A DNA stretch of 64,000 nucleotides. It comes from CAWBLP01 sp963721065. Lineage in GTDB: Bacteria > Pseudomonadota > Alphaproteobacteria > Acetobacterales > Acetobacteraceae. A program made the position numbers and the translations under genes. The notes under the pieces are model-generated. The model did no database searches. It worked only from the letters and a program-made list of their open reading frames with translations, and was not told where the DNA came from. Positions 1 through 8,747 of the stretch are shown in pieces (positions within the stretch are counted from its first letter, which is position 1; every line of letters starts with the position of its first letter). Location of the stretch: assembly GCA_963721065.1 (NCBI GenBank), contig CAVRHO010000004.1:62001-126000 (forward strand), given 5' to 3'.

Positions 1-2
1 CT

Positions 3-2303
3 CATGAGGCGTCACGCACCGGCGCGCCCCTCATATTGAGAACTCTCATTTCACATTTTGCCTTCCACAGCACCGCGGAACTCTTTACGTTCTATCTCAA
101 AGACGGAGATATTATAGATGAATTCAGAATGTTCAGCCACATCATTGATTGCTCCAATATAGATCTAAGCGCCGGATCGAGAGACATTGATGATATTGTC
201 GATGGCCTCGGGAAAAACGTGGTTCTGGCCATCTGCAACACCGCCAATGTTAATGACTATGCGGTCCGGTTTAGATCTCTGGGAATACCAGTTATAACTC
301 TTGTCCACGAAAAATTATATCAATACGATCGGGAATATATCAGCTCTCTGTATACGGCTTCCAATAAGGTCGTCTTCCCGGCGAAGTCCGTCCAGACAGT
401 AGCGAACGCACGCGTGCCGATCCCAGACCGCAAAGGCGTGGTACTGCCGCAGGGATTGTTGAACAGAAATTTTGGGGTGCGCGTTAGCGACAGTGCTAAC
501 GTCGACATCCGGCGCGGGCTCGGTTTGGCCGATGAAAGCATCATCGTTTTGGGCTGTGGAACCGCCGATCTCCGCAAGGGCGTGGATCTCTTCATATCCG
601 TGGCCCAAAAGAGTTTTGGACTCAGCGACGCTGATATCCATTTCGTCTGGCTCGGGTCGCTGGCAGTCGGGACAGACTTTTACTATTGGCTCGCCAAGGA
701 TATCCAGGCCTCGGGCTGGTCAGATCGCATTCATCTAGTCGGGGAGAGGTCTGACCCGGCGCCCTACTTCCGGGCTGCGGATATGTTTGCTCTGACGTCG
801 CGTGAGGATCCCTTCCCCTGCGTTGTTCACGAAGCGATGTCCTGCGAGCTGCCAGTTATCGCATTCGACGGTGCGGGCGGCGCGCCAGAGGCTTTCGACG
901 AGGGCTGTGGCGTGACGGTGCCATATCGTGATCTTGATGCCATGGCTGGAGCCATCGTCGCGTTGGCGCAGGACGACGATCGGCGCCGCGCAATGGGTGT
1001 CGCGGCCAAGGCACGCGTTGGAGACCATTACGATTTCCGGGACTATTTTCGCTCCGTAGTTAAACTGGCTGAGAACGAGCTGTCCGTGGGGTTCGGACCG
1101 ATCCATGTCGACAGACTGAGCCTTGAACGCCCGCGCGTGCTCTTCTTTAACCGGGATTGGTGGATCAGTGGTGTCAACTCGTTCGCTGAGACCCTGATCA
1201 AAGGCCTGATCGCAATGGGTGTTAACGCCGAACTCGTCCTACCAGAGTTTCCGAAAAGTGACGCTAACTACTTACCGGACATCCCGCATCGCTTTCTGCG
1301 CCTGGACGGAATGCCGCTCGACCGACAATGGCAGGTTCTGAAGGAGTTCTGCGAGCAGCAATCCCCTTGCATTATGGTCCCGAATTACGACTATATAACT
1401 TCTGCAATCAGCCCCGCCCTCTCGAATCGGGTGGGCATTGTAGGCATTATTCACAGCGACGATGTCGAGCACTATGATCATGCTAATCGGTTGGGCAGAT
1501 ATTGGAACCGATTCGTTTGTAGCACACGCTATCTTGCCGACAATCTAAAGCAGATTAACCCGAGCTTCTCTTGTGATAAGGTTCGGGTAATTCCCTATGG
1601 AATTCCGGTCCCCAGGAAAGCGCCAACTGCGTTTTCTGGGCCGACGGAACCGCTTCGCATTGTCTATTGCGCACGGCTGATACAGCAGCAGAAGCGCGTA
1701 TTGGATCTAGTTAAGCTGACAACCGAGCTGGAGCAGAATTCGATTCCTTATCGGCTTACTGTCATCGGTGAAGGGAGCGAGGAGTCAACGCTAAGAGAGG
1801 CTTGGCAGACTCAACTTAGGGATGGCTCAGTCGTGATGACTGGGCGACTGTCTCGCCAAGACATGCTTGCCGAGCTTGAAAGACATGAAGTTTTTCTCCT
1901 CGTTTCGGATTTCGAAGGTATGCCGATTTCGCTGCTTGAGGCCATGGCGCGTGGATTGGTGCCGGTTGTCAGCGATATCCCCGCGGGTATTCCAGAACTG
2001 GTTCTGCCCGGCCAAACTGGCTTCATCGCCCGGGTAGGGAATATCAAGCAGTTTGCCGGACATCTCGCGACTTTGCGTAAGGACCCGGCCTTATTAAGGC
2101 GTCTCTCCGATGCCGCTCGCTTGCATATTCGGAACAATGGGTTCACGGCCGAGTCAATGGCGGCAAGTTACCTGGATCTCCTTGAGGAGGTTTGGTCTGA
2201 AATCGTCAGGGGGACTTATCGCAGGCCGCGACCGATCACGTGGAAAGTTCCGGGCGGCGAGGTTTCACCCCCTGGGTTTGTGCTTAAGCTGGCCGGAACC
2301 TGA
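3..2303 (+). CDS. Double GT4-type glycosyltransferase, 5' partial
   Basis: Two GT-B/GT4 glycosyltransferase units are fused in one chain; such proteins transfer sugars from nucleotide donors during surface-polysaccharide assembly in the cytoplasm. A TTG codon lies at 36, but the frame is open back to base 3 and there encodes HEASRTGAPLIL, a well-known N-terminal motif of this family, so the true start lies left of the window. Counting from 36, unit 1 has the acidic donor-site motif EDPFPCVVHEAMSCELPVIAF near residues 254-274. Unit 2 begins near residue 364 (RVLFFNRDWWISG) and carries the equivalent SDFEGMPISLLEAMARG near residue 625. Both motifs keep the E-x7-E layout. The sulfotransferase gene follows 62 bases downstream and may be co-transcribed. 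Donor and acceptor cannot be told from sequence. Confidence 0.85.
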   Translation, partial: HEASRTGAPLILRTLISHFAFHSTAELFTFYLKDGDIIDEFRMFSHIIDCSNIDLSAGSRDIDDIVDGLGKNVVLAICNTANVNDYAVRFRSLGIPVITLVHEKLYQYDREYISSLYTASNKVVFPAKSVQTVANARVPIPDRKGVVLPQGLLNRNFGVRVSDSANVDIRRGLGLADESIIVLGCGTADLRKGVDLFISVAQKSFGLSDADIHFVWLGSLAVGTDFYYWLAKDIQASGWSDRIHLVGERSDPAPYFRAADMFALTSREDPFPCVVHEAMSCELPVIAFDGAGGAPEAFDEGCGVTVPYRDLDAMAGAIVALAQDDDRRRAMGVAAKARVGDHYDFRDYFRSVVKLAENELSVGFGPIHVDRLSLERPRVLFFNRDWWISGVNSFAETLIKGLIAMGVNAELVLPEFPKSDANYLPDIPHRFLRLDGMPLDRQWQVLKEFCEQQSPCIMVPNYDYITSAISPALSNRVGIVGIIHSDDVEHYDHANRLGRYWNRFVCSTRYLADNLKQINPSFSCDKVRVIPYGIPVPRKAPTAFSGPTEPLRIVYCARLIQQQKRVLDLVKLTTELEQNSIPYRLTVIGEGSEESTLREAWQTQLRDGSVVMTGRLSRQDMLAELERHEVFLLVSDFEGMPISLLEAMARGLVPVVSDIPAGIPELVLPGQTGFIARVGNIKQFAGHLATLRKDPALLRRLSDAARLHIRNNGFTAESMAASYLDLLEEVWSEIVRGTYRRPRPITWKVPGGEVSPPGFVLKLAGT

Positions 2304-2348
2304 TCAGTCGTGCAACCCCCACACCTATCCGTGACGGAATTAAGAAGT

Positions 2349-2357
2349 GGAGGTGAT
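2349..2357 (+). promoter_or_regulatory. Strong Shine-Dalgarno for the sulfotransferase gene
   Basis: GGAGGTGAT is a full complement to the 3' end of 16S rRNA and lies 8 bases before the ATG at 2366. It fixes that start and suggests efficient translation. Confidence 0.7.
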
Positions 2358-2365
2358 AGCTGAGA

Positions 2366-3862
2366 ATGCATGACCAAGAGGTGGCAATAGGTGGCGAGTC
2401 GTCAAGCGCTCAGCCGGCCGTCGCGAAAACGCATCCCGTCCGTCGGACGGCCATTCTAGTCTGCGGCATGCATCGTAGCGGTACCTCGGCGCTGACGCGG
2501 ATGCTGAATTTCCTGGGAGCATCTCTTCCAGCAGATATCTATCCGCCAGGCCCAGGGAATGAGCTGGGACATTGGGAGCCCGCGGATTCCGGGCCTCTTC
2601 ACGATGCAATGCTGGCTTCGATGGGCACGCATTGGATTTCCATGGTGCCCGGAACCAACGACTGGCTGAAGAGCCCGACGGCCGACCACTTCCGCGAGCG
2701 TCTTCGTGCCCTCATTATCAGACAGTATCATTGTACCCCTTTGTTCGTTGTCAAGGACCCGCGGATTTCGTTGTTCCTGCCGATGTGGATTGATGTTCTG
2801 TCCGAGCTGAATGTCGTTCCAAAGATTGTCATCGCGTTCCGGAACCCTCTTGAGGTTGCGCAATCGCTTGCCCATCGGCATCGTTCGAGCACTCGGGATG
2901 ATGCTTGGCACGTCGACCGAGGCGGCTTGCTTTGGCTGCGATACGTAATAGCCGGGGAGCAAGACAGCCGCAACGTCCAGCGGGCATTCTGCGACTATTC
3001 GGAGATTATGACCGACTGGCGAACGGCCGCGAAACGGCTGGGGGACCAGCTCGGCCTGAGTTGGCCAAGCTGGTCCCCCAGCATCGAAATCCAGATCGAC
3101 CGGTTTCTGACGGGCGAAATGCGGCACCATGAGAGCCATGAAGCGCTGCCTTCCATAGGACAGATATGGCGTGAATGGATTGCGCCTCTGTACGAAGAGC
3201 TCGGATATGCTAGCGTCAGCCAGGCGGTCGATCAAGCCAAATTTGACACTGTAAGTACCGAGCTTGCAAAATGTTTAGATAAATTCGGTCGGTACTTCGC
3301 GGCGGTCGAATCTAAAATGGCCATGCTCTCCTCTGTTGAGAGTGAAAACAATGATCTTCAAGCGCACCTGACCGATGCAAACAAGCAGATCAATCTGGTA
3401 AGGAAGGAGCTGGAAACCGTAGTAGCGGACCGGGACGAATCCCACTTCCGCTTCGAGAAAGCTCAAAAGGAAATCGGTCTTCTAAATAACAAGCTAGAGT
3501 CCACAGTAATAGACCGGAACGACGCCTGGTCCCGCCTCGAGAAAGCGCACAGAGAGATCGACCTGGCGAAGGTAGAGCTAGATAAATTGGCTGTGGAATA
3601 CGATGCAGCTGATTCTCGTGCGGACGCTTTGGCGCATCAGCTACTGTTGGCGACGAGTTGGAACGATCAATTAGAAGCGTCTTGGGCAAGTGTGCAAGCC
3701 GAGAAGCAAGAGTTCGTTCGACTGGCGGATCAGATGCGTTATAGCTTCTCATGGAGGATGACCACACCTATCAGGTCTCTACGGTGCCGTTTTCCGAAGA
3801 CGGCCCACGCAGTGTACAGGGCCTTACGGAAAGCACGGCGTCTAGTAAAGGCGATAACGTAA
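2366..3862 (+). CDS. Sulfotransferase-family protein with C-terminal coiled coil
   Basis: The N-terminal half (residues about 28-290) looks like a bacterial sulfotransferase, which moves sulfate from PAPS to a sugar or protein acceptor. The 5'-phosphosulfate loop is visible as ILVCGMHRSGTSALTRML near residue 30, and an RNPLEVAQS segment near residue 160 fits the 3'-phosphate-binding site. Residues about 310-460 are a long heptad-rich coiled coil full of Glu, Lys and Asp. The C-terminus has FSWRMTTPIRSL, a tail often seen on coiled-coil polysaccharide enzymes. The start is set by a near-perfect Shine-Dalgarno at 2349. It sits just behind the double glycosyltransferase, so a role in decorating a surface glycan is likely but inferred. 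No frameshift is seen. Confidence 0.8.
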   Translation: MHDQEVAIGGESSSAQPAVAKTHPVRRTAILVCGMHRSGTSALTRMLNFLGASLPADIYPPGPGNELGHWEPADSGPLHDAMLASMGTHWISMVPGTNDWLKSPTADHFRERLRALIIRQYHCTPLFVVKDPRISLFLPMWIDVLSELNVVPKIVIAFRNPLEVAQSLAHRHRSSTRDDAWHVDRGGLLWLRYVIAGEQDSRNVQRAFCDYSEIMTDWRTAAKRLGDQLGLSWPSWSPSIEIQIDRFLTGEMRHHESHEALPSIGQIWREWIAPLYEELGYASVSQAVDQAKFDTVSTELAKCLDKFGRYFAAVESKMAMLSSVESENNDLQAHLTDANKQINLVRKELETVVADRDESHFRFEKAQKEIGLLNNKLESTVIDRNDAWSRLEKAHREIDLAKVELDKLAVEYDAADSRADALAHQLLLATSWNDQLEASWASVQAEKQEFVRLADQMRYSFSWRMTTPIRSLRCRFPKTAHAVYRALRKARRLVKAIT

Positions 3863-4060
3863 GCCGGTGGAGCCCTCAGAGTCTGTTGGGAAAGCTTGCA
3901 TTAGTCACAGGCATCGTACTAAGCAGTCGTCTGTAAGGTTTGGGATGCTATCGGGGCTGGGGAATGGTTTGAACGGCGGCAAACCGTGGTCGGTATAATC
4001 GTCGGGGTCAGAGATACGGCGCAGACTCCGCAGCCGCAATCTTTGGGGCTCTTCGACGTC
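3863..4060. other. Intergenic edge of the mobile-element region
   Basis: No gene is visible. The segment GGGGCTCTTCGACGTC near 4046-4061, directly beyond the transposase stop on the minus strand, may be the outer terminal repeat of the ISL3 remnant, but its partner end is gone so this cannot be tested here. Confidence 0.4.
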
Positions 4061-4319
4061 TCAAGTGGAATGGAAGACATCGAGCATGGCCTCGATGGGG
4101 GCTCCGATCAGGTAGATGATGCACGCGAAGGTAGCGGTGTTGCGATAGCCTCGGGCGCGAGCGCGCGCTGCCTGGAACAGCCCATTGAGCGCTTCGAGGC
4201 GGGCATTGGAGTGGCCTGAGTGCCAGCGGCGGATGATCCGGTTGGCATTGCGCCGCACGGTATCGACGGCCTGCCGGACGGGATCGAGCAGATGATCCGC
4301 CTCGTCCAGCGGAGCAGTG
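4061..4319 (-). pseudogene. ISL3-family transposase, C-terminal remnant
   Basis: About 85 codons of the DDE transposase C-terminus remain. The stretch IRRWHSGHSNARLEALNG followed by FQAARARARGYRN is the conserved end of ISL3-family transposases, including the last catalytic Glu region. The 5' part is missing: the homology ends at 4319, exactly where an IS66-type terminal sequence begins at 4320. It looks as if an IS66-like element inserted into this ISL3 copy. It is not functional. Confidence 0.8.
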
Positions 4320-4339
4320 GTAAGCATCCGGCGAGGGCC
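4320..4339 (+). repeat. Candidate IS66-type terminal inverted repeat
   Basis: GTAAGCATCCGGCGAGGGCC resembles the GTAAGCG-CCGG ends typical of IS66-family elements. It marks the outer end of the minus-strand IS66 remnant that carries the pRiA4b ORF-3 gene. The matching type of end on the other side is at 8679-8698. Confidence 0.5.
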
Positions 4340-4345
4340 GCGGGG

Positions 4346-4945
4346 TCAGGTTGCCCGCTTCCGAGGCACTGATGGCTTGCGCATCCATTTCTTCGCTAGG
4401 CTGTCGACCGCCTTGGTGAGCCTCTGGAGATCGACGGTGGTTGGGTCGAAGGCCCCACCGATCCATTCGAGCCGCTCGGCGTGCTCCTGGTGGTCAGGAT
4501 CGGCGATGGCGTCGAGGAACTCGCGGTAGCCCCAGGGACCGCCCACATCCTCCGGCGGGCAGCGCCCGGTTGCCTCGACCAGGCAGGGGTAGATCATGCC
4601 TGGCACCGCATCGGTGATGCGTTCAATGCGGACGGAGTGTTCCCAGCAATCTCCGAAGTCGTAGACGTATTTCAGCGACCGGGTGCCGACATCCTCCAGC
4701 ACGTCGATCAGCCGCGCCTTGCTGGCGTCCAGCGGCCCGTCGCCGAAGTCGGGGTCAGACATGCCCCAACCGACATCGTGGGCACGGATCTCGTAGAGGT
4801 GGCTGTTGGTCCAGCCCATCGCCGCCTGCAGCACCAGGTGCAGCCGGTCGAGCCGGATCGTCACCGGCACCTGCACACGCCGCAGGACGGCGGGTTCGAC
4901 ATCGTCCAGCTTGATACGCAGATGCGCGATCGCGGCGGCGGTCAT
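4346..4945 (-). CDS. Plasmid pRiA4b ORF-3 family protein, IS66 passenger
   Basis: This 199-residue protein fits the pRiA4b ORF-3 family (biochemical role unknown). Typical features are the N-terminal LRIKLDDVEPAVLRRVQVP strand, the VLQAAMGWTNSHLYEI segment, YVYDFGDCWEHSVRIE in the middle, and CPPEDVGGPWGYREFL near residue 135. The family is often carried as an accessory gene by IS66-type transposons. Here the ATG at 4945 overlaps the stop of an IS66 transposase tail by four bases (ATGA), which supports passenger status and translational coupling. The gene is intact, unlike the transposase beside it. It ends a few bases before the putative IS66 terminal repeat. Confidence 0.85.
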   Translation of the reverse strand: MTAAAIAHLRIKLDDVEPAVLRRVQVPVTIRLDRLHLVLQAAMGWTNSHLYEIRAHDVGWGMSDPDFGDGPLDASKARLIDVLEDVGTRSLKYVYDFGDCWEHSVRIERITDAVPGMIYPCLVEATGRCPPEDVGGPWGYREFLDAIADPDHQEHAERLEWIGGAFDPTTVDLQRLTKAVDSLAKKWMRKPSVPRKRAT

Positions 4946-5085
4946 GCCGCCAGGCTACGATCCTCGCTCCGGCCGGACCAGTGCCAGGGCAGCAACTCGT
5001 GCAGCCGCGAAGCCGGGTGGTCGGCGATGCGTGCCAGCACGTCGGCCAGCCACGCACGCGGTTCGATGCCGTTCAGCTTCGCGGT
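4942..5085 (-). pseudogene. IS66 transposase (TnpC) C-terminal remnant, left copy
   Basis: The last 47 or so codons of an IS66-family transposase remain. The peptide starts TAKLNGIEPRAWLADVLARI and continues through DHPASRLHELLPWHW, the standard IS66 C-terminus. The gene is cut at 5085 by the end of the RIT element. The stop overlaps the start of the pRiA4b ORF-3 gene (ATGA). A different IS66 tail, cut at the same codon, lies on the other side of the RIT element in the opposite orientation. Confidence 0.85.
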
Positions 5086-5114
5086 TTATGCCGCCCGCCA
5101 GACTATGCCGAACG
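5071..5114 (+). repeat. Left copy of 44-bp inverted repeat flanking the RIT element
   Basis: Its reverse complement matches 8462-8505 at 43 of 44 positions by hand alignment. The outer 15 bases belong to the IS66 transposase codons for TAKLN; the inner part (GCCGCCCGCCAGACTATGCC) is the RIT end. Confidence 0.85.
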
Positions 5115-5198
5115 GTTCCGGAGTGGCGCATGGTTGTCTAACTACGGTCGACCGTCGCGTGGTCGTGGGCTCCGTACCATTCGGCATAGTTCAGTCGC

Positions 5199-6201
5199 TC
5201 AGAGCGCCTCAAGGAAGGCGAGTAATCGGTCGTTGGGGCGGAAGCGGGTCCGCTTGCCGCCCTGGTATGGTTCGAGTTTAGCCAATGCTGCCTCTTTGAG
5301 TGCGAGATGCGCGTGTAGGTAGGTCTGCGTCGTCTCGATCGAATTCATGACCGAGCCACAACGCGATCACGGAGCAGTCGACGCCGGCTTGCAGCAGTTC
5401 CATAGCCGCGCTGTGCCTCAGCACGTGCGGTGACACACGCTTCGACTTCAACGACGAACAGCTCTCGCTGGCGACCGTCACATGCTTCGCCAGTAGCGAC
5501 TGGACGCTGTCGGCGCTGAGTCGTCCACCATGCACGTTGGGGAACAAGGCAGTTCCTCCTTTCCGCACTGGCTCCTTGAGCCATGCCTGGAGCGCACGCC
5601 GAGCGAGCGTGGTCAGCGGCGTGTTCCGTTCCTTCCGTCCCTTGCCGACACAGTGCACATGTGCGCCGGCGCCGAGGTGGACGGCGTCCCTGTCGAGGCT
5701 GATCAGCTCGGAGAGGCGCAAGCCCGTCTGGACCGCGACCAGCAGCAAGGTGTGATCGCGGCGGCCAAGCCATGTGGTCTGATCGGGCGTGGCGAGGATT
5801 GCCTCGATCTCAGGGCGTATCAGGAAGTGGACCTGTCGCTTGTCGTGACGCTTGCTCGGTATGGCGAGCACGCGCTGGATCAGCGCGCTGTGCGCTGGCG
5901 CTTCGAACGACACAAACCGGAAGAAGGAACGGATGGCAGTCAGGCGCAGGTTGCGAGTCCTGGCGCCAGCACCGCGCTTCGTCTCGAGATCGGTCAGGAA
6001 TGCACCGATGAACGGAGCATCCAGATCGTCGAGTGCGAGGTCCGAAGGGGATTTACGGAGCCGTGCCTGTGCGAACGTGAACAGCAGCCGGAACGTATCC
6101 CTGTAGGATGCGATCGTGTTGGGGCTGACGTTGCGCTGGCGCATGAGCCTGTCGGTGAAGTAGCGCTCGATCAACGGGGCGACATTGCAGGCGGGCTTCA
6201 T
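5199..6201 (-). pseudogene. ritC: Third RIT tyrosine recombinase, frameshifted before the catalytic Tyr
   Basis: This is a phage-integrase type recombinase, about 333 residues when repaired. Seen are an N-terminal SAM-like domain (VSPNTIASYRDTFRLLF), the Arg-I region GLRLSELISLDR, and the HxxR box HVLRHSAAMELL, then WLGHE. After that the written frame runs off into nonsense and stops at 5278. Removing one base near 5343 restores ETTQTYLHAHLALKEAAL, which contains the nucleophilic Tyr, and a natural end at 5199. Start ATG at 6201 overlaps the stop of the middle recombinase (ATGA). It would be the last of the three genes transcribed. Confidence 0.8.
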
Positions 6202-7125
6202 GGCGTCGCCTCCCATCGCCGGTCGAGACACCGCGCCGCTTCTTGCATCAACTCCGGGCAGGACGAGAGGTACCAATAGGTATCGCGTACACAGGTATGC
6301 CCGAGGTAGGTGGAGAGCGCCGGAAGGTGCTGCTCAACATTCTTCCCTTGGCGATGCCAATCGAGCAGCGTCCGGATGGCGAAGCGGTGCCGGAAGTCAT
6401 GCACGCGTGGCCCGCTATGATCGCCGGGCTGCCGCAGCCCGATCTCTCGGGACAGGCGCCAGAAGACGCGATGCACATACTGGTGCAGCAAGCGGCCGCC
6501 CTGCTCGGCGACGAAGAAGGTCGAACCGCAGCGCGGCCCGAGATGCGCATCGCGCCGGTTGGCGTAGCTGCTCAGCGCGGCGCTGGTCGTCGGATGCAGC
6601 GGCACGAGCCGCGATTTGCCGAACTTGGTCAGTCGGACCGTCAGCACGCCCATCTCGAGATCGATGTCGTCACGCTCGATCGCCATCGCCTCGGACAGAC
6701 GCATGCCGGTCACCGCGATCAGTCCGAACAATGTGTGGTAGGTCCATCGTCGCAGCCCGCCCTCTGGTGGCAGGGCCAGTGCCGCCACCAGCAAGGCATC
6801 GATCTGTGCGTCGCTATAGACGTAAGGCTTGGCACGCTTCCATCCCGGCAGGGCCCCGACGGGTGGCACCTCCGTTCTCGAGTCGAGGTTCGAGACATGC
6901 CGCGCAAAGCCGCGCACGTCGGTCAGCCGCAACGCCCAGGATGCATGCCGATCAGGCGGCAACATTGCCCATTCCATCGCGAGCTTCGTTGTGATGGTCT
7001 TGGCCTTGCGCTTCTCCATGAAGGCGACGAAGTCTCCAAGCCGCCGGGTCTGGTGCTCGGTACTTGTATCCGAGTCCCTTGCGCATGCTCAGGTACTTCT
7101 CGAGTGCGGAGCGCAGATCGCTCAT
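6198..7125 (-). pseudogene. ritB: Second RIT tyrosine recombinase, frameshifted near the N-terminus
   Basis: This is the middle recombinase of the trio, about 308 residues when repaired. The start ATG at 7125 overlaps the stop of the first recombinase by ATGA and gives MSDLRSALEKYLSMRKGLGY. One extra base near 7060 then throws it out of frame; the downstream frame resumes as RRLGDFVAFMEKRKAK. The catalytic domain follows intact: GMRLSEAMAIERDDID with Arg-I, VHDFRHRFAIRTLL with the HxxR box, and YLGHTCVRDTYWYLS with the Tyr. An in-frame internal ATG at 7019 could still give a truncated 273-residue product lacking part of the N-terminal binding domain. Confidence 0.8.
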
Positions 7126-8367
7126 TGCGCACCTCCCGGCCAGGGCAAGCTCAATGCCCGTAGCGCCTCGATGTCGACCTTCGCGTATATCCGAGTAGCG
7201 TCGTGGCTCTCGTGCCGCAGCAGCTGACCGATCTCCGTCAAGGTTGCGCCGGAACGGAGCAACTCGGTGGCGAGGCTGTGCCGGAAGATATGGGCGCCAC
7301 GGTGTGCGCAGCCTTCGATGCCGGCGCGATCAAGAGCGGTCTTGGCGATCATCGTGATCGCACACCCGGAAGCAAAGCCGACATAGGGTGCGAGCGCGCG
7401 GAGGAACAAGCGCCGACACGACGACCTTGGGCGGCCATTGCGCAGATATCCAACTATGGCCGTGCCAACGTCCGGAGGGATCGGCATCCGTGCGCGCTGT
7501 CGGCCCTTGGCGCGAACGAGCATCTCGCTGGCACGCCAGTCGATATCGTCGAGGGTGAGCGTCGCGACCTCGCTGGCCCGCAGGCCGAGTTTGGCCAGCA
7601 TCATCAAAATGGCGTAGTCCCGCCGTCCCACAGGGGTTGCCCGGTCGCAACCATCGAGTGCCCTTCTGCACCTGGGCGACCGACAGAAAGGTCGGCAGGC
7701 TCGCGAGTTTCCATCGTCGCATCGACGGCACGCAATCGGCCAACGCGTGAGGGTTCAGCCCCTGATGATGGAGGTAACGAAGGAAGGCTCGCAGCGACCA
7801 GCACATCGCCTTCCCCGTTACCGGACTCCAATCCTGGGCGTGGCGCTCGATGTAGCCGATCACCTTCTCCTGACTGATCTTGCCTAGGTCGTCGTCACCG
7901 GCGGGGCACACCTCGTGCAGGAATCTGCGGATGACAGGGAGATGACGAACGATGGACTTCGGGGCCAAGCCGCGCTCTGTCCGCAGATAGGCATCAAACT
8001 CCTGGAAGATCCGATTGTGTGGAGTGAGCGGTGGCAGCACCGCTGGCGCGATCGCGCGTTCCTCACGCAGGACCGACAACCATCGCTTCAGCGCAGCCCG
8101 GTCGCCAGGCTGTATCGACTGCTTCTCAGCCCTATGCAGGAGGTACTGTTCGACCCTGCGCTCATCCAGATCGGCGCCATGCGTCCAGCGGCGGCTTGCG
8201 ATCCAGCTCAGAAGCCCGCTGACCACATTGAGGCATCGCCAAGTGCCAAGGCGAACAAGGTCATCCTCCACGAGACGGGCCGCGTAGCGCTCGACAAGTC
8301 GACCGTGCGGCCCGCTTCTGAGATGCTGGAACAGCCTGCTTTTGCCCAAATACTCTTCGCATTCCAT
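7122..8367 (-). pseudogene. ritA: First RIT tyrosine recombinase, frameshifted mid-gene
   Basis: This is the first transcribed and largest member of the trio (about 414 residues when repaired). The N-terminal half has the core-binding fold, for example YLRTERGLAPKSIVRHLPVI. A single extra base near 7661 breaks the frame after SVAQVQK. Repaired, it reads ALDGCDRATPVGRRDYAIL and goes on into KLGLRASEVATLTLDDID (Arg-I), HIFRHSLATELLRSG (HxxR) and LLRHESHDATRIYAKVD (Tyr). The stop overlaps the next start (ATGA). In the RIT families known, all three proteins are needed together, but their individual roles are not settled. Confidence 0.8.
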
Positions 8368-8461
8368 CGTCCTATCCTCCGCTGTTGAACGCGAAGGCAG
8401 ACGATGAACTATGCCGAGCCAATCACCTCCGGCTCACGGCGGCTCATCGAGAAGGCGCGCT

Positions 8462-8505
8462 CGTTCGGCATAGTCTGGCGGGCGGCATAAACGGCGAAGC
8501 TGAAC
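8462..8505 (-). repeat. Right copy of 44-bp inverted repeat flanking the RIT element
   Basis: It pairs with 5071-5114 (one mismatch, C/G within ATAAACSGCGAAG). The IS66-derived outer bases are shared at both ends, so either the RIT end is duplicated with its target or both ends entered the same conserved target site. Confidence 0.85.
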
Positions 8506-8640
8506 GGCCTCGATCCCGAGGATTACCTGCGCCAGGTGCTGGGTCGCATCGCCGAACATCCGGTCAAGCGGGTCCATGAACTGCTGCCGTGGAACCTCAC
8601 CACCGTCCGGGCGAGGCTCGATCAGCGCAACGCTGCCTGA
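8491..8640 (+). pseudogene. IS66 transposase (TnpC) C-terminal remnant, right copy
   Basis: About 49 codons remain, beginning TAKLNGLDPEDYLRQVLGRI and continuing through EHPVKRVHELLPWNL to the stop at 8640. It differs clearly from the left IS66 tail (GIEPRAW there, GLDPEDY here), so the two come from different IS66-type elements, yet both are cut at the same codon by the RIT end. The IS66 terminal repeat follows at 8679-8698. Confidence 0.85.
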
Positions 8641-8678
8641 TCCACATCATACCCGCCTCCCAGGGGACCAACCCAGGC

Positions 8679-8698
8679 GGGGCTGACCGGGCGCTTAC
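8679..8698 (-). repeat. IS66-type terminal inverted repeat, right
   Basis: GGGGCTGACCGGGCGCTTAC reads GTAAGCGCCCGGTCAGCCCC on the other strand, the classical IS66-family end. It marks the outer limit of the right IS66 remnant. Confidence 0.7.
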
Positions 8699-8747
8699 CC
8701 TAGTTGAAGGCGGCTATCATCATCAACAGCCTTTGGAGATCATTGCA

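Larger units (their letters stand above)
5086..8490 (-). mobile_element. RIT element (recombinase in trio)
   Basis: Three adjacent tyrosine recombinase genes run in the same direction with overlapping stops and starts (ATGA at 7122-7125 and at 6198-6201), the hallmark layout of RIT elements. The element is bounded by an inverted repeat, and each end holds two inverted copies of a motif close to AACTATGCCGAAY (near 5102 and 5178 on the left; 8407 and 8462 on the right). Such paired sites are likely recombinase binding sites. It lies between two IS66 transposase tails. All three recombinase genes show a +1 frameshift, so the copy as sequenced is inactive unless these are sequencing errors. Confidence 0.85.

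Noticed and set aside
4481..5281. 266-codon plus-strand frame across the pRiA4b ORF-3 gene and RIT end
   Set aside because: The minus strand carries recognisable pRiA4b ORF-3 and IS66 protein here; the plus frame has no features.
5086..8490. Integron or phage integrase module
   Set aside because: Three recombinases in one direction with coupled ATGA overlaps and terminal inverted repeats fit RIT; there is no attI/attC array and no phage gene.
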